Shown: positions 9,402 through 21,009 of the stretch, piece after piece
Numbering within the stretch: the first letter of the stretch is position 1
Layout of the letters: the number at the start of each line of letters is the position of its first letter
Assembly: GCF_010731535.1 (NCBI RefSeq)
Contig: NZ_AP022581.1
Coordinates: forward strand, 1,869,952-1,933,951
From: Mycobacterium lacus
Lineage (GTDB): Bacteria > Actinomycetota > Actinomycetes > Mycobacteriales > Mycobacteriaceae
Reading direction: 5' to 3'
DNA length: 64,000 nucleotides
Made by a program: the position numbers and the translations under genes
The notes under the pieces: generated by a model
Seen by the model: only the letters and a program-made list of their open reading frames with translations
Databases searched by the model: none
Told to the model about the DNA's origin: nothing

Positions 9402-9502
9402 AACGTGTTCACTTGCGTCTTCCTGACCCGGCACGGCCGACGGCGGCAAAGCCTTTCCGGGCCCTTTCTGGCGGCACGTGGGCTGGGCTATCCTGCGAGA
9501 CG

Positions 9503-10003
9503 ATGAACCCTCCCGTTCAGTCGCCGACCCAAATCGCGTGGGTTACCCCGCACCTGGATGCCACTGAAACCGCCCTCACCGGCCTGTTAGGCATCCGAAA
9601 GTGGGTGCGGATACCCGACGTGCACTTTGCACCCGAGACCTGCAGCTACCATGGCAAGCCCGCCGATTTCGTCGCGAGTATTTCGCTGAGCTATCTCGGA
9701 GACACCCAGCTGGAGCTGATCTCGCCGGTCCGCGGGGAGAATATCTATAGTGACTTTCTGCGCGACAAGGGTCCGGGCTTGCACCACATCTGCATCGAGG
9801 CCGAAAGCCTGGAGCGCTTCGACGAAGCGCTCGCCGAGAGCGCGCGCCACGGAGCCGACGTTGTACAGCAAGGCGTGATGCCCGGCGGCATGCACTTCGC
9901 GTATGTGTCGGCGCCGCAAGCGGGGGTGCCGTTCGTGGAGATCGCATACCTGTCGCCGGAGATCAGGGCGTTCTACGACTATGTCAAACAGGAGCAGCGG
10001 TGA
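9503..10003 (+). CDS. VOC (glyoxalase/epimerase-like) protein
   Basis: 166 residues from the ATG at 9503. The pattern is that of the vicinal oxygen chelate superfamily, especially the methylmalonyl-CoA epimerase/glyoxalase branch: an N-terminal half with LDATETALTGLLGI and LGDTQLELISPV, and a C-terminal half starting GPGLHHICIEA and ending VPFVEIAYLSPEIRAFY. Candidate metal ligands are the Glu in QLELIS, the His in LHHICI and the Glu in FVEIAY. I recall no counterpart between Rv1816 and Rv1817, so it looks like an extra gene. It is linked through a repeat element to a flavin dehydrogenase and may work in the same degradative step; substrate unknown. Confidence 0.82.
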   Translation: MNPPVQSPTQIAWVTPHLDATETALTGLLGIRKWVRIPDVHFAPETCSYHGKPADFVASISLSYLGDTQLELISPVRGENIYSDFLRDKGPGLHHICIEAESLERFDEALAESARHGADVVQQGVMPGGMHFAYVSAPQAGVPFVEIAYLSPEIRAFYDYVKQEQR

Positions 10004-10078
10004 GCCGCGCCAGCGACGATGCAGAACGAAGAAGCGATGTGGGGGTACCCCCGCTTGCGGGGGAGAGGAGTGGCGCCA
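10001..10078 (+). repeat. MIRU-like interspersed repeat with inserted palindrome
   Basis: The segment starts at the VOC stop codon and ends at the ATG of the next gene. The outer parts (GAGCCGCGCCAGCGACGATG... and ...GAGGAGTGGCGCCA) match what I remember of mycobacterial interspersed repetitive units, which typically sit in operons with overlapping stop and start codons. The middle contains a GC palindrome-rich run around GGGGGTACCCCCGCTTGCGGGGG (10040-10063) that is not part of the usual MIRU. The GAGGAG provides the ribosome site for the flavoprotein. Confidence 0.55.
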
Positions 10079-11572
10079 ATGAGCACAGAGATACCCGCGA
10101 CGGTCAAGGCGGACGCAGTCGAGTCCTGGTCGGATGACGTCGACGTGGTGGTGATCGGCTTCGGCATCGCCGGCGGCTGCGCGGCAGTCAGCGCGGCGTC
10201 CGCCGGCGCCCGGGTGCTGGTGCTGGAGCGAGCCGCCGCGGCGGGCGGTACCACCGCCCTCGCGGGAGGACACTTCTATCTGGGCGGCGGGACCGCGGTG
10301 CAGCAGGCCACCGGCCATCCCGACTCGCCCGAGGAGATGTACAAGTACCTGGTCGCGGTGTCGCGGGAGCCCGATCACGCCAAGATTCGCGCTTACTGCG
10401 ACGGCAGCGTTGAGCATTTCAATTGGTTGGAAGACTTGGGCTTTCAGTTCGAGCGCAGTTACTTCCCGGGCAAGGCGGTGATCCAGCCCAACACCGAAGG
10501 GTTGATGTTCACCGGCAACGAGAAGGTGTGGCCGTTCCTGGAGATGGCGGTGCCGGCGCCGCGCGGCCACAAGGTGCCGGTACCCGGCGACACCGGCGGC
10601 GCCGGCATGGTGATTGATCTGCTGCTCAAGCGAGCCGCCAGCCTGGGCGTGCAGGTCCGCTATGAGACCGGCGCGACCGAGTTGATAGTGGACGAATCCG
10701 GCGGGGTAACCGGGGTGATGTGGAAGCGGTTCTCCGAAACCGGTGCAATCATGGCGAAGTCGGTGGTCATCGCCGCCGGGGGATTCGTCATGAACCCGGA
10801 GATGGTGGCCAAATACACGCCGAAGTTAGCCGAGAAGCCATTCGTGCTCGGCAACACCTACGACGACGGCCTGGGCATCCGGCTGGGCGTCTCGGCCGGC
10901 GGAGCCACCCAGCACATGGACCAGATCTTCATTACGGCTCCGCCGTACCCGCCGTCGATCCTGCTCACCGGGATCATCGTCAACAAACTCGGACAGCGGT
11001 TCGTGGCCGAGGACTCCTACCATTCCAGGACGGCTGGGTTCATCATGGATCAGCCCGATAGCGCGGCGTTCTTGATCGTCGACGAGGCGCACTTGGAACA
11101 CCCGAAGATGCCGCTGGTGCCACTGATCGACGGTTGGGAAACCGTGCCCGACATGGAAGCAGCGCTTGGCATCCCGCGGGGCAATTTGGTCGCGACGCTG
11201 GACCGCTACAACACCTACGCGGCGCGCGGCGAGGATCCCGACTTCCATAAGCAGCCGGAATTCCTTGCGCCGCAAGATCAAGGCCCGTGGGGGGCGTTCG
11301 ATATGTCGCTCGGCAAGGCGATGTATGCCGGGTTCACCATCGGCGGGCTGGCCACATCGGTGGACGGTCAAGTTCTGCGCGCCGACGGCACGGTGGTGGC
11401 CGGCCTCTATGCGGCCGGTGCATGCGCCTCCAACATCGCCCAGGACGGCAAGGGATACGCCAGCGGCACGCAGCTGGGTGAGGGCTCGTTTTTTGGGCGC
11501 CGTGCCGGGGCGCACGCGGCAGCGCGAACTCGCGGGCGCCCCGGCTACGGCAACCCGTTCATCCCGTTCTGA
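10079..11572 (+). CDS. FAD-binding dehydrogenase (fumarate reductase / ketosteroid dehydrogenase-like)
   Basis: 497 residues. The N-terminus has the FAD motif [21 protein letters not shown] followed by [16 protein letters not shown]; a C-terminal FAD segment reads [28 protein letters not shown]. This is the FAD_binding_2 family that includes fumarate reductase flavoproteins and 3-ketosteroid-delta1-dehydrogenases. It corresponds to Rv1817. The ATG at 10079 is chosen because GAGGAG lies about 9 bases upstream and the earlier in-frame start at 10019 would translate through the repeat. It probably forms an operon with the VOC gene and may oxidise a steroid-like or cyclic ketone substrate, which is inference. 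Confidence 0.85.
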   Translation: MSTEIPATVKADAVESWSDDVDVVVIGFGIAGGCAAVSAASAGARVLVLERAAAAGGTTALAGGHFYLGGGTAVQQATGHPDSPEEMYKYLVAVSREPDHAKIRAYCDGSVEHFNWLEDLGFQFERSYFPGKAVIQPNTEGLMFTGNEKVWPFLEMAVPAPRGHKVPVPGDTGGAGMVIDLLLKRAASLGVQVRYETGATELIVDESGGVTGVMWKRFSETGAIMAKSVVIAAGGFVMNPEMVAKYTPKLAEKPFVLGNTYDDGLGIRLGVSAGGATQHMDQIFITAPPYPPSILLTGIIVNKLGQRFVAEDSYHSRTAGFIMDQPDSAAFLIVDEAHLEHPKMPLVPLIDGWETVPDMEAALGIPRGNLVATLDRYNTYAARGEDPDFHKQPEFLAPQDQGPWGAFDMSLGKAMYAGFTIGGLATSVDGQVLRADGTVVAGLYAAGACASNIAQDGKGYASGTQLGEGSFFGRRAGAHAAARTRGRPGYGNPFIPF

Positions 11573-13053
11573 CCCAAAAGCCCGCCGGCACCCCCGATGC
11601 CGACGCTGCCGTTGGGTGTGCCGATCCCGGCGTCGCCCCCGTTACCACCGGTCCCCACCAGAGTGGCGCTGCCACCATTACCGCCGGCACCGCCCGCAGC
11701 CGCCGTGCCATTCCCGCCGGCGCCGCCGTCACCGCCGTTGCCGATCAGCCCGGCTTTGCCGCCCTGCCCGCCGGCCCCGCCGGCCCCGCCGAGGCCGAAT
11801 CCGCCGGCACCACCAGCACCGCCGGCGCCGAACAGCAGGCCCGCATTGCCGCCGGCCCCACCGGCACCGCCAACACCTGCAGGCCCCCCGCCGAATCCGC
11901 CGGCCCCGCCGCCACCGCCGGAGCCGGACAGCAAGCCGGCGTTGCCGCCGGACCCGCCGGCCCCCCCGGTGGTGGAACCGACCCCACCCGCGCCGCCGGC
12001 GCCGCCGTCGCCGGAGAACAGGGCGGACCCGCCGGCCCCGCCATCGCCACCGCTTCCGCCGGTTCCGATTCCGCCGTCGCCGCCGGCCCCGCCGACGCCG
12101 AACAGCCCACCGGTGCCGCCGGCCCCACCGGCCCCGCCGGGGGCGGTGCCCAAGAGTGTCACGCCGTCACCGCCGGCGCCGCCCGCCCCGCCAGTGCCGA
12201 ACAGCAGCCCACCGGCCCCGCCGGCCCCACCAGCACCCCCGAGGGCATTGGTGCCGCTGCCCGTTGCGCCTGCCCCGCCGGCGCCGCCGGCGCCAAACAG
12301 CAGCCCACCAGCCCCGCCGGGCCCGCCGTTACCAGCCTTGGCGGCGAATCCGCCGTCGCCGCCGGCCCCGCCGGCGCCGAACAGCAGCCCACCATTGCCG
12401 CCGGGCCCACCGACCCCACCGATGCCGGTAGCTCCGCCGGCGCGCCCGCCGGCGCCGCCGGCGCCACCGGCGCCGTACAGCAGCCCGCCGGACCCGCCGG
12501 CCCCACCGGCCCCTCCGGTGCCCGTCCCTACGTTCCCACCGGCGCCTCCTGCCCCGCCGGCGCCGAACAGCCCGGCCGCCCCTCCATTGCCGCCCGGCAT
12601 GCCGGGCGCACCCGAGCCGCCCGCCCCCCCATTGCCGATCAATATCCCGCCATCCCCGCCGTTTGCCCCGGCCCCGGGGGCCCCGTTGGCGCCGTTGCCG
12701 ATCAGCGGACGCCCGAGCAACGCCAGGGTGGGCGCATTCACCACGTCCAGCAGGCCCTGAAGTGGGGCGGCGTTGGCGGCCTCGGCGGCCGCATACGACG
12801 CCCCGCCCGCGTTGAGGGCCGCCACCAACTGGCCGTGAAACACTGCCGCCTGGGCGTTCAGCTCCTGATAGGCCTGGGCGTGGCCGGAAAACGCGGCCGC
12901 AATCGCCGCGGACACCTCATCGGCCGCGGCGGCCAAGACCCGTGCGGTCGGCCCCGCGGCGGCTGCATTCGCGCTGCTGATCATCGAGCCGACAGTTGCC
13001 AACTCGGTCGCCGCGGCCGCCAGCGCCTCCGGGATCGTGACCACAAATGACAT
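11545..13053 (-). CDS. PE_PGRS family protein (PE_PGRS33-like)
   Basis: 502 residues. Residues 1-95 are a PE domain ([49 protein letters not shown]), followed by the linker [21 protein letters not shown] and about 370 residues of GGAGG/NGG-rich PGRS repeats ending GQNGMNGLP. Start is the ATG at 13053; 6 extra codons upstream are possible. Its position between the flavoprotein and the bacA-type transporter matches PE_PGRS33 (Rv1818c), a surface protein that in M. tuberculosis interacts with TLR2 and affects host cell death. The last 28 bases overlap the end of the convergent flavoprotein gene. The opposite strand shows long Pro-rich open frames that are shadows. Confidence 0.92.
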   Translation of the reverse strand: MSFVVTIPEALAAAATELATVGSMISSANAAAAGPTARVLAAAADEVSAAIAAAFSGHAQAYQELNAQAAVFHGQLVAALNAGGASYAAAEAANAAPLQGLLDVVNAPTLALLGRPLIGNGANGAPGAGANGGDGGILIGNGGAGGSGAPGMPGGNGGAAGLFGAGGAGGAGGNVGTGTGGAGGAGGSGGLLYGAGGAGGAGGRAGGATGIGGVGGPGGNGGLLFGAGGAGGDGGFAAKAGNGGPGGAGGLLFGAGGAGGAGATGSGTNALGGAGGAGGAGGLLFGTGGAGGAGGDGVTLLGTAPGGAGGAGGTGGLFGVGGAGGDGGIGTGGSGGDGGAGGSALFSGDGGAGGAGGVGSTTGGAGGSGGNAGLLSGSGGGGGAGGFGGGPAGVGGAGGAGGNAGLLFGAGGAGGAGGFGLGGAGGAGGQGGKAGLIGNGGDGGAGGNGTAAAGGAGGNGGSATLVGTGGNGGDAGIGTPNGSVGIGGAGGLLGQNGMNGLP

Positions 13054-13288
13054 CTGGCACCTCATCAACACCTTGTGGCCCCGTAGGGGCCGCTACGGAT
13101 CCCCTGGTCGCTGTCGAGATTTCGAGGGATAGCGTATCGCGATCCAGGAGCAGACTTCGCTGAATCGCAAAAGCTCGGTCCGCGCCTACAGCGACCCGGT
13201 GGCCGGTGATGCGTTTGCGGCGCACACGGCTGGCGACGGGACCGGCATGGCTTGAGTGGAAGGCTTAAAAGCGCAGTGTGGCAATGGC

Positions 13289-15208
13289 TTACACTCCGGC
13301 GGGTGTCGCCTTAGTCCGGCCCAGCCGCCACGGACCACCGCCAAGCAATTGGAGCTGTTGTTGGTGGTGCTGTTCGACGGTGGGCCGATGGCTGACGCTG
13401 ACCACGACGCAGTCCGGCAATTCGGTGCGCAGCATTTGGTAGAGCGCGAATTCCAGGCCCTCGTCGAGGGCCGAGGTGGCCTCGTCGAGGAAGACCGCCT
13501 TCGGCTTGGTGAGCAGGATGCGGGCAAAGGCCACCCGCTGCTGCTCACCGGGAGAGAGCACTTTGGCCCAATCCTGCTCTTCGTCAAGCCGCCCGATCAG
13601 CGGCGCCAGGGCGACCTTGGTCAACACGTCTCGCAGTTCATCGTCGGAGACGTCACCTGGCGAGTTCGGGTAGCAGACGACGGTGCGCAGGCTGCCCAGC
13701 GGCACATACGGCAATTGCGACAAGAACATCGTCGCGTATTCGCCGTCGGGGCGGCAGAGCGTTCCCGAAGCGTAGGGCCACATTTCGGCGAGACTGCGCA
13801 GCAGCGTGGTCTTGCCCGCCCCTGAGCGCCCGGTGATCACCAGCGACTCACCGTGATCCAGCGCCACGTCGAGCGGGTCGATCAGCCGGTCGCCGCCCGG
13901 CGTGCGGACTTCGACATCGCGTAGCTCAACCGTTGCCTCTTCACTCGGCTTGACCAGCATTGTTGGCAGTGCGCGACCCTGAGCGTTGGCCTCGGCCAAC
14001 CCGTGCAACCGAATGATGGCCGCGCGAAAGGCCGCGAACGCGTCGTAGTTATTGCGGAAGAACGACAGGGAGTCCTGAATATTGCCGAATGCCGTCGCGC
14101 TCTGGCCGACATCGCCGAAGTCGATCCGGCCGGCGAACAGTCGCGGCGCCTGGATCACCCAAGGCAACGGAACAATCGCCTGCGAAACGGCGAAGTTCCA
14201 TCCGCCGAAGATGATGGTCCGGCGAACGAACCTGCGGTAGTTGTCGATGATCGGAGTAAAGCGCCGCCATAGCTGCACCCGCTCGACTTGCTCACCACGG
14301 TAGAAGCCCACCGCCTCCGCGGCGTCCCGCAAACGCACCAGGGCATAACGAAACGCCGCGTTGAGTTTCTCGTTGTTGAAGCTGAGGCGGATCAGCGGAT
14401 GCCCCAACCAGACCGCGACCACGGTCGCGACCACCACGTAGACCAGAACGGTCCAGAACATCGCGCGCGGCAACTCGATGCCAAAGACATTCAGATTTCC
14501 GGACAGGTTCCACAGGATGGCCGCAAACGAGATCACCGAGGCCACCGCGTTGACGGCGCCGAACAGCAAGGTGCTGCCCGTCCCGTTGGACGGGATGTTC
14601 GGGGTGCCGCCGGCGTTGGCGGTGAAGATGTCGATGTCTTGCTGGATGCGCTGGTCCGGGTTGTCGATCGTCTCGTCGATGAACAAATCCCGGTAATATG
14701 CCCTGCCGTCCAGCCAGTCATCGGTGAGGTGGCCGGTCAGCCACACGCGCCAGGCGATGATGAACCGCTGCGTCAGATAGACGTCGGCCATGATCCGGAT
14801 GACATACAGGACCGCCAGCACGCTGAAGATCCCGATCGACATCCAAAAGCCGTGGATCCCAGATTGTTTGACTTGGTCGTCGCCCGCCGCCATGCCCTGG
14901 ACCGCTTTTTGCACCGCCGTATACAAGTCGTTGCCCTGGTAGCTGAACAACACCATGAGACGCACTGAAATAAGAACCGACGTCAACAGCACCCCAAGCA
15001 TCACCCACACGCGGACACTGTGTGCTCCGACGAAATACCCGCGAGTGATCCGCCAGAATTGCCGGCCCCAGGGCGTGAGATATCTGAACAGAACCAGCAC
15101 GGCGAGGACACAGACGGCGCTGATCACCCACGCCCTGGTAATCCACCACAACGAGTCCAGTAATGCGCTGGACCAGTCGATCGATGGCGTAAACGGTTTC
15201 GGGCCCAA
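13289..15208 (-). CDS. bacA: BacA/SbmA-type ABC transporter (hydrophilic compounds, vitamin B12)
   Basis: 639 residues, the same length as Rv1819c. The first ~370 residues are the SbmA/BacA membrane domain with about six helices; the C-terminal ~240 residues are an ABC ATPase with Walker [12 protein letters not shown], signature [13 protein letters not shown] and Walker [15 protein letters not shown]. In M. tuberculosis this protein imports vitamin B12, bleomycin and other hydrophilic molecules through a large cavity. Divergent from the ThDP enzyme gene with 95 bases between; the ~235 bases between it and the PE_PGRS start show nothing recognisable. Confidence 0.93.
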   Translation of the reverse strand: MGPKPFTPSIDWSSALLDSLWWITRAWVISAVCVLAVLVLFRYLTPWGRQFWRITRGYFVGAHSVRVWVMLGVLLTSVLISVRLMVLFSYQGNDLYTAVQKAVQGMAAGDDQVKQSGIHGFWMSIGIFSVLAVLYVIRIMADVYLTQRFIIAWRVWLTGHLTDDWLDGRAYYRDLFIDETIDNPDQRIQQDIDIFTANAGGTPNIPSNGTGSTLLFGAVNAVASVISFAAILWNLSGNLNVFGIELPRAMFWTVLVYVVVATVVAVWLGHPLIRLSFNNEKLNAAFRYALVRLRDAAEAVGFYRGEQVERVQLWRRFTPIIDNYRRFVRRTIIFGGWNFAVSQAIVPLPWVIQAPRLFAGRIDFGDVGQSATAFGNIQDSLSFFRNNYDAFAAFRAAIIRLHGLAEANAQGRALPTMLVKPSEEATVELRDVEVRTPGGDRLIDPLDVALDHGESLVITGRSGAGKTTLLRSLAEMWPYASGTLCRPDGEYATMFLSQLPYVPLGSLRTVVCYPNSPGDVSDDELRDVLTKVALAPLIGRLDEEQDWAKVLSPGEQQRVAFARILLTKPKAVFLDEATSALDEGLEFALYQMLRTELPDCVVVSVSHRPTVEQHHQQQLQLLGGGPWRLGRTKATPAGV

Positions 15209-15303
15209 GGTCGGTCTCTCCTCACAGGCGAAGTGTTCGGGCAGGCGGCTGGAACAGAAATCCTTCGGCGAAGGTACCTGAAGGTTATGGATAGGCTGCG
15301 CTT

Positions 15304-16956
15304 ATGAGCACCGACGCCGCCCCCACCCAGACCATCCACGCCGGCCGGCTCATCGCGCGGCGCCTGCGGGCAAACGGCATCGACACCGTCTTCACCTTGT
15401 CGGGCGGCCACCTGTTTTCCATTTACGACGGCTGCCGCGCGGAGGGCGTTCACCTGGTCGATACCCGCCACGAGCAGACCGCGACGTTCGCCGCCGAGGG
15501 CTGGTCGAAGGTGACGCGACTGCCGGGCGTGGCCGCGCTCACCGCGGGGCCGGGCGTCACCAACGGGATGAGCGCAATGGCGGCTGCCCAGCAGAACCAG
15601 TCGCCGCTGCTGGTACTCGGCGGCCGCGCCCCAGCGCTGCGATGGGGCATGGGATCCCTGCAGGAGATCGACCACGTGCCGTTCGTGGCGCCGCTGGCTC
15701 GCTTCGCCGCCACCGCCCATTCGGCGGACGCCGCGGGCCGGCTCGTCGACGAAGCGTTGCGAGCCGCGGTCACCGCTCCGTCGGGGGTGGGATTCATCGA
15801 CTTCCCGATGGACCACGTGTTCTCCATGTCGGAGGACCCAGAAAGCATTAGCCGCCCGGGCGCCCTGACGGATCTCCCGACGGCCCCCGCACCCGACGGC
15901 GACGCGCTGGACCGCGTCGCGGGCCTGCTATCCGCGGCGCAGCGGCCGGTGATCATGGCGGGCACCAACGTCTGGTGGGGTCATGCGGAGGCGGCGCTGT
16001 TACGCCTCGCCGAGGAACGGCTGATCCCGGTGCTGATGAACGGCATGGCCCGCGGCACGGTGCCGGCCGATCACCCGTTGGCCTTCTCGCGCGCGCGGTC
16101 AAAGGCCTTGGGCGAGGCAGACGTCGCGTTGATTGTCGGCGTGCCGATGGACTTCCGGCTGGGCTTCGGTGCGGTGTTCGGGTCGCAAACCCGGCTTGTC
16201 GTAGCCGACCGTGCCAAACCCGACCGCGAACATCCGCGGCCCGTTGCGGACGCGCTGTACGGGGACCTGACCGCGATTCTGTCGGCGCTGGCCGTGCCGG
16301 GCGGGGCAGACCATCAGGACTGGATCGGCGAGCTGCGGGCGGCCGAGACCTCGGCGCGTGACCTCGAGCGGGCCGAACTCGCCGCGGACCGAATCCCGTT
16401 GCATCCGATGCGGGTGTACGCCGAGCTGGCCCCGTTGCTGGACCGCGACGCCGTCATCGTGATCGATGCCGGCGATTTCGGGTCATATGCCGGGCGGGTT
16501 ATCGATAGTTATCTCCCAGGTTGCTGGCTGGATAGCGGTCCCTTCGGCTGCCTTGGTTCGGGCCCCGGTTACGCCCTGGCCGCCAAACTGGCGCGGCCGG
16601 ACCGTCAGGTCGTGCTGTTGCAGGGCGACGGCGCATTCGGCTTCAGCGGCATGGAGTGGGACACCCTGGTCCGGCACAACGTGCCCGTGGTATCGGTGAT
16701 CGGGAACAACGGGATCTGGGGCCTCGAGAAACATCCGATGGAGGCGTTGTACGGCTATTCGGTGGTGGCGGAGTTGCGACCCGGAACTCGCTACGACGAG
16801 GTGGTGCGCGCGCTGGGCGGTCATGGCGAGCTGGTGTCGGCGCCCGCTGAGCTTCGTCCGGCGCTCGAACGTGCCTTCGCCAGTGGCCTGCCGGCCGTCG
16901 TCAACGTCCTTACCGACCCAACAATTGCCTATCCCCGTCGCTCCAACCTCGCGTAG
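15304..16956 (+). CDS. ilvG: thiamine-diphosphate enzyme, acetolactate synthase-like
   Basis: 550 residues. Three domains of the pyruvate oxidase/acetohydroxyacid synthase family: the N-terminal PYR domain with the catalytic Glu in [16 protein letters not shown], a central domain at about 200-330, and a C-terminal PP domain with the ThDP/Mg motif [12 protein letters not shown]...VIGNNGIWG. Matches Rv1820, named ilvG. Whether it makes acetolactate is uncertain: oxalyl-CoA decarboxylase-like and 2-hydroxyacyl-CoA lyase-like relatives have the same signature, and no regulatory subunit gene is adjacent. It precedes secA2 by 99 bases, co-directional. Confidence 0.85.
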   Translation: MSTDAAPTQTIHAGRLIARRLRANGIDTVFTLSGGHLFSIYDGCRAEGVHLVDTRHEQTATFAAEGWSKVTRLPGVAALTAGPGVTNGMSAMAAAQQNQSPLLVLGGRAPALRWGMGSLQEIDHVPFVAPLARFAATAHSADAAGRLVDEALRAAVTAPSGVGFIDFPMDHVFSMSEDPESISRPGALTDLPTAPAPDGDALDRVAGLLSAAQRPVIMAGTNVWWGHAEAALLRLAEERLIPVLMNGMARGTVPADHPLAFSRARSKALGEADVALIVGVPMDFRLGFGAVFGSQTRLVVADRAKPDREHPRPVADALYGDLTAILSALAVPGGADHQDWIGELRAAETSARDLERAELAADRIPLHPMRVYAELAPLLDRDAVIVIDAGDFGSYAGRVIDSYLPGCWLDSGPFGCLGSGPGYALAAKLARPDRQVVLLQGDGAFGFSGMEWDTLVRHNVPVVSVIGNNGIWGLEKHPMEALYGYSVVAELRPGTRYDEVVRALGGHGELVSAPAELRPALERAFASGLPAVVNVLTDPTIAYPRRSNLA

Positions 16957-17055
16957 TTACTTGACCGCGAGCGTGCGCGGCGGTACGCCGGTGACCGCCG
17001 TGTCGCGGGCAAACACGCACGCTCGCGCCGGCTGGCGGTCGCGTACCGTTGACCT

Positions 17056-19377
17056 GTGCCCAAGACCTCAACGCAACCGGGCCGCCTGAGCAGCCGATTC
17101 TGGCGAATGCTCGGCGCCAGCACGGAAAAGAACCGAACCCGTTCGATGGCGGCGGTCACCGCGTCGGCAGACTACGACCGGGAAGCCGCCGATCTCAACG
17201 ACGAGCAGCTGCGCAAGGCGGCGGGCCTGCTCAACCTCGACGACCTAGCTGATGCCGACGACATCCCGCAGTTCCTCGCGATCGCCCGGGAAGCGGCGGA
17301 CAGGACGACCGGGCTCCGACCGTTCGACGTGCAGTTGCTCGGTGCGCTGCGGATGCTTGACGGCGACGTGATCGAGATGGCCACCGGTGAGGGCAAAACC
17401 CTCGCCGGTGCGATCGCGGCCGCCGGCTACGCGCTGGCCGGACGGCACGTGCATGTGGTGACCATCAACGACTACCTGGCCCACCGCGACGCGGAGTGGA
17501 TGGGCCCGCTGCTGGAGGCGATGGGCCTGACGGTGGGCTGGATCACCGCAGAGTCGACGAGCGAGGAGCGCAGGAGCGCGTACGGCTGCGATGTCACCTA
17601 CGCTTCGGTCAACGAGATCGGCTTCGATGTGCTGCGCGATCAGCTGGTGACCGACGTCGACGACCTGGTATCACCCAATCCGGATGTGGCGCTGATCGAC
17701 GAGGCCGACTCCGTGCTGGTCGACGAGGCGCTGGTGCCGTTGGTGCTGGCCGGCACCACGCACCGGGAGACCCCGCGGCTGGAGATCATCCGGCTGGTTG
17801 GCGAGCTGGAAGCGGGCACCGATTACGACACCGACTCGGACAACCGCAACGTCCACCTGACGGAGAAGGGTGCCCTCAAGGTGGAAAAGGCGCTCGGTGG
17901 CATCGACCTGTACTCCGAGGAACACGTCGGGAGCACGCTGACCGAGGTCAACGTCGCCCTGCACGCGCATGTGCTGCTGCAGCGCGACGTGCACTACATC
18001 GTCCGGGACGACGCGGTGCACCTGATCAACGCGTCGCGCGGCCGAATCGCGCAGCTGCAGCGCTGGCCGGACGGCCTGCAGGCCGCCGTCGAGGCCAAGG
18101 AGGGCATCGAGACCACCGAAACGGGAGAAGTGCTCGACACCATTACCGTGCAGGCGCTGATCAACCGCTACGCAACGGTGTGCGGCATGACGGGCACCGC
18201 GCTGGCCGCCGGTGAGCAGCTGCGCCAGTTCTACAAGCTTGGCGTCTCACCGATACCGCCGAACACCCCGAACATCCGCGAGGACGAGTCCGACCGGGTC
18301 TACATCACCGCCGCCGCCAAGAACGACGCCATCGTCGCCCACATCGCCGAGGTGCACGCGACCGGCCAGCCGCTGCTGGTCGGCACCCGTGACGTGGCCG
18401 AATCCGAGGAGCTGCACGAGCGGCTGCTGCGTCGCGGCGTGCCCGCGGTGGTGCTCAACGCCAAGAACGACGCCGAGGAGGCCCGGGTGATCGCCGAGGC
18501 CGGCAAGTTCGGCGCGGTCACGGTGTCCACCCAGATGGCCGGGCGCGGCACCGACATCCGGCTCGGCGGGTCCGACGAGGCCGACCACGACCGGGTCGCC
18601 GAACTGGGCGGGCTGCACGTGGTGGGCACCGGCCGGCATCACACCGAGCGGCTGGACAATCAGCTGCGTGGTCGGGCCGGGCGCCAGGGCGATCCGGGAT
18701 CGTCGGTGTTCTTCTCCAGTTGGGAGGACGACGTCGTCGCGGCGAACCTCGACACCAACAAGCTGCCGATGGACACCGATGAGGACGGCCGGATCGTCAG
18801 CCCCAAGGCGGCCGGGTTGCTCGATCATGCCCAGCGTGTCGCCGAGGGCCGGATGCTGGACGTGCACGCCAATACGTGGCGCTATAACCAATTGATCGCC
18901 CAGCAACGTGCGATCATCGTCGACCGGCGAAACACGTTGCTGCGCACCGCAACCGCGCGCGAGGAGCTCGCCGAGCTCGCGCCGAAGCGATATGAAGAGC
19001 TGGCCGAAGGCCTTTCCGAGAAACGCCTCGAGAAGATCTGCCGGTTGATCATGCTGTATCACCTCGACCGCGGCTGGGCCGATCATCTGGCATATCTGGC
19101 CGACATCCGCGAGAGCATCCACTTGCGGGCGCTGGGTCGGCAAAACCCGCTCGACGAGTTTCACCGGCTGGCCGTCGACGCGTTCGCGTCGCTGGCCACA
19201 GACGCGATCGAGGCCGCTCAGCAGACGTTCGAAACAGCCAATGTCCTGGAAAAGGAACCGGGTCTGGATCTATCCAAGCTGGCGCGGCCGACGTCGACGT
19301 GGACCTACATGGTCAACGACAACCCGCTGTCCGATGACACGCTTTCCACGCTGAGCTTGCCCGGAATCTTCCGCTGA
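17056..19377 (+). CDS. secA2: accessory preprotein translocase ATPase SecA2
   Basis: 773 residues from a GTG. Walker A MATGEGKT at about 112-119, Walker [16 protein letters not shown], motif [23 protein letters not shown], and the helical scaffold near [20 protein letters not shown]. It lacks the C-terminal zinc-binding linker of housekeeping SecA and is shorter, as expected for SecA2. SecA2 drives export of a subset of proteins, including some without signal peptides, and matters for virulence in M. tuberculosis. Corresponds to Rv1821. Followed after 16 bases by pgsA2, so probably co-transcribed. Confidence 0.95.
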   Translation: MPKTSTQPGRLSSRFWRMLGASTEKNRTRSMAAVTASADYDREAADLNDEQLRKAAGLLNLDDLADADDIPQFLAIAREAADRTTGLRPFDVQLLGALRMLDGDVIEMATGEGKTLAGAIAAAGYALAGRHVHVVTINDYLAHRDAEWMGPLLEAMGLTVGWITAESTSEERRSAYGCDVTYASVNEIGFDVLRDQLVTDVDDLVSPNPDVALIDEADSVLVDEALVPLVLAGTTHRETPRLEIIRLVGELEAGTDYDTDSDNRNVHLTEKGALKVEKALGGIDLYSEEHVGSTLTEVNVALHAHVLLQRDVHYIVRDDAVHLINASRGRIAQLQRWPDGLQAAVEAKEGIETTETGEVLDTITVQALINRYATVCGMTGTALAAGEQLRQFYKLGVSPIPPNTPNIREDESDRVYITAAAKNDAIVAHIAEVHATGQPLLVGTRDVAESEELHERLLRRGVPAVVLNAKNDAEEARVIAEAGKFGAVTVSTQMAGRGTDIRLGGSDEADHDRVAELGGLHVVGTGRHHTERLDNQLRGRAGRQGDPGSSVFFSSWEDDVVAANLDTNKLPMDTDEDGRIVSPKAAGLLDHAQRVAEGRMLDVHANTWRYNQLIAQQRAIIVDRRNTLLRTATAREELAELAPKRYEELAEGLSEKRLEKICRLIMLYHLDRGWADHLAYLADIRESIHLRALGRQNPLDEFHRLAVDAFASLATDAIEAAQQTFETANVLEKEPGLDLSKLARPTSTWTYMVNDNPLSDDTLSTLSLPGIFR

Positions 19378-19393
19378 CCGAGCGTCGATCCGT

Positions 19394-20062
19394 TTGACGG
19401 ACCGCAACATCCCCGGACTAATGTCACGCCTCATGGAGCCCGGCACCCCAAAGGATCGGGTACTGACGGTGCCCAACGCGCTAAGCTTCATCCGCTTGGC
19501 GCTGATCCCGGTGTTCGTCTATGTGCTGCTCGTCGCGCACGCCGACGGCTGGGCGGTGGGGATCCTGATGTTCAGTGGCGCCTCCGACTGGGCCGACGGC
19601 AAGATCGCCCGGACGTTGAACCAGTCATCGAGGTTGGGCGTGCTGCTGGATCCCGCCGTCGACCGCCTCTACATGGTGATCGTCCCGGTGGTGCTGGCAT
19701 TGGCTGGGATCGTGCCGTGGTGGTTCGTCATCACGCTGCTGGCACGCGATGCGCTACTGGCGGCGACGCTGCCGTTGCTCCGCAGCCGCGGGCTGTCGGC
19801 GCTGCCGGTGACCTATGTCGGCAAGGCCGCGACCTTCGCGCTGATGTCCGGCTTTCCGTTGGTCCTGCTGGGGCAGGGGGGGGCGTTGTGGAGCCGCGCG
19901 CTGGGGGCCTGCGGCTGGGGATTTCTGATCTGGGGTCTTTATGCATACCTGTGGGCGTTTGTGCTGTATGCGGTGCAGATGACCATGGTGATGCGCCGGA
20001 TGCCCAAGCTCAAGGACCGGAGCCGGCAGCTGGTGGCCGGACAGGCCGGTGAACATGGCTGA
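19394..20062 (+). CDS. pgsA2: CDP-alcohol phosphatidyltransferase
   Basis: 222 residues with about five membrane helices. The family signature D-x2-DG-x2-AR-x8-G-x3-D-x3-D is intact: [19 protein letters not shown] then VLLDPAVDR (about residues 61-90). Such enzymes transfer a phosphatidyl group from CDP-diacylglycerol to an alcohol at the membrane. Annotated pgsA2 (phosphatidylglycerophosphate synthase) in M. tuberculosis as Rv1822, but a cardiolipin synthase role has also been proposed, so the acceptor is open. Start by GTG/TTG-like codon at 19394; an internal ATG further in is possible. Its end overlaps the next gene by 8 bases. Confidence 0.88.
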   Translation: MTDRNIPGLMSRLMEPGTPKDRVLTVPNALSFIRLALIPVFVYVLLVAHADGWAVGILMFSGASDWADGKIARTLNQSSRLGVLLDPAVDRLYMVIVPVVLALAGIVPWWFVITLLARDALLAATLPLLRSRGLSALPVTYVGKAATFALMSGFPLVLLGQGGALWSRALGACGWGFLIWGLYAYLWAFVLYAVQMTMVMRRMPKLKDRSRQLVAGQAGEHG

Positions 20063-20978
20063 GCCCAACAGGCTGCTCGGCGGCTACGACCCCAACGCCG
20101 GCCGCAGCGCGCACGAGGCCGCGCGGCCGCAGCACATCCCCGTGCCTTCGCTGCTTCGCGCGCTGCTGTCCGAACATCTGGATCCCGGTTACGCCGCCGC
20201 TGCGGCCAGGCGTAACCGCGCTGCCACACCCCCGGATAGGCGAGCCCGCGCTCTTGGGTGGTTCTGGCAGGCCCTGGCGGCAACCCTGGTCGCCACCGTA
20301 TTTGCCGCCGCGGTCGCACAAGCCCGGTCGGTTGCGCCCGGCGTGCGCACGGCCCAGCAGCTGCTTGCGACGAGCGCGCGTGCGACGCAAGCATCCGCCG
20401 CCAAGTTGGCGGGCCAGCGCAGCATGCTCGCGGCCAAGGTGGACGAGGTGCAGCGCCTCGCGCTCGCCGACGACGCCGAGGGACAGCGGCTGTTGGCCCG
20501 TCTCGACGCGATCAGCCTGGCGGCCGCCAGCACACCGGTCATCGGCCCCGGTCTGACGGTAGTCGTGACCGACCCCGGTGTCGGTCATAACCTTTCCGAC
20601 GTATCCAAGCAGCGCGTGAGCGGCAGCCAGCAAATCATTCTGGACCGCGACCTGCAGCTCGTCGTCAACTCGCTATGGGCGAGCGGCGCCGAGGCCATCT
20701 CGATCGACGGCGCCCGCATCGGTCCGAACGTGACCATCCGTCAGGCCGGCGGAGCGATCCTGGTCGACAACAATCCCACCAGCAGCCCGTACACCATCCT
20801 CGCGATCGGGCCGCCGCACGCGATGCAAGACACCTTCGATCGCAGTCCCGGTCTGCACCGTCTTAGGCTGCTGGAGATGTCCTACGGCGTCGGCGTCAGC
20901 GTGAACGTCGGCGACGGTCTGGCACTGCCCGCCGGAGCGATCCGGGATGTCAAGTTCGCCAAACAGATTGGGCACTAG
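20055..20978 (+). CDS. DUF881 membrane protein (first of two)
   Basis: 307 residues from the ATG at 20055 (a GTG at 20049 is also possible). A cytoplasmic N-terminal ~70 residues, one membrane helix ([19 protein letters not shown]), a coiled-coil-like stretch with many Ala/Gln/Leu, then the DUF881 domain ([18 protein letters not shown] ... [28 protein letters not shown] ... [12 protein letters not shown]). Role unknown; in Gram-positive bacteria DUF881 genes often accompany a small basic membrane protein and cell-envelope genes. Counterpart of Rv1823. Confidence 0.87.
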   Translation: MAEPNRLLGGYDPNAGRSAHEAARPQHIPVPSLLRALLSEHLDPGYAAAAARRNRAATPPDRRARALGWFWQALAATLVATVFAAAVAQARSVAPGVRTAQQLLATSARATQASAAKLAGQRSMLAAKVDEVQRLALADDAEGQRLLARLDAISLAAASTPVIGPGLTVVVTDPGVGHNLSDVSKQRVSGSQQIILDRDLQLVVNSLWASGAEAISIDGARIGPNVTIRQAGGAILVDNNPTSSPYTILAIGPPHAMQDTFDRSPGLHRLRLLEMSYGVGVSVNVGDGLALPAGAIRDVKFAKQIGH

Positions 20979-21009
20979 TGAGAGAAGTCCGGACGGGAAT
21001 CCGACGAGC

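Noticed and set aside
11600..12680. Short repeated units resembling a CRISPR array
   Set aside because: The repeats are GCCGCCGGC-type codons of PGRS sequence without constant spacers or cas genes.
11597..12760. Long plus-strand frames rich in Pro opposite the PE_PGRS gene (also 34190-35833)
   Set aside because: They are the antisense reading of GGX repeats; no start site, no domain, and composition fully explained by the opposite strand.
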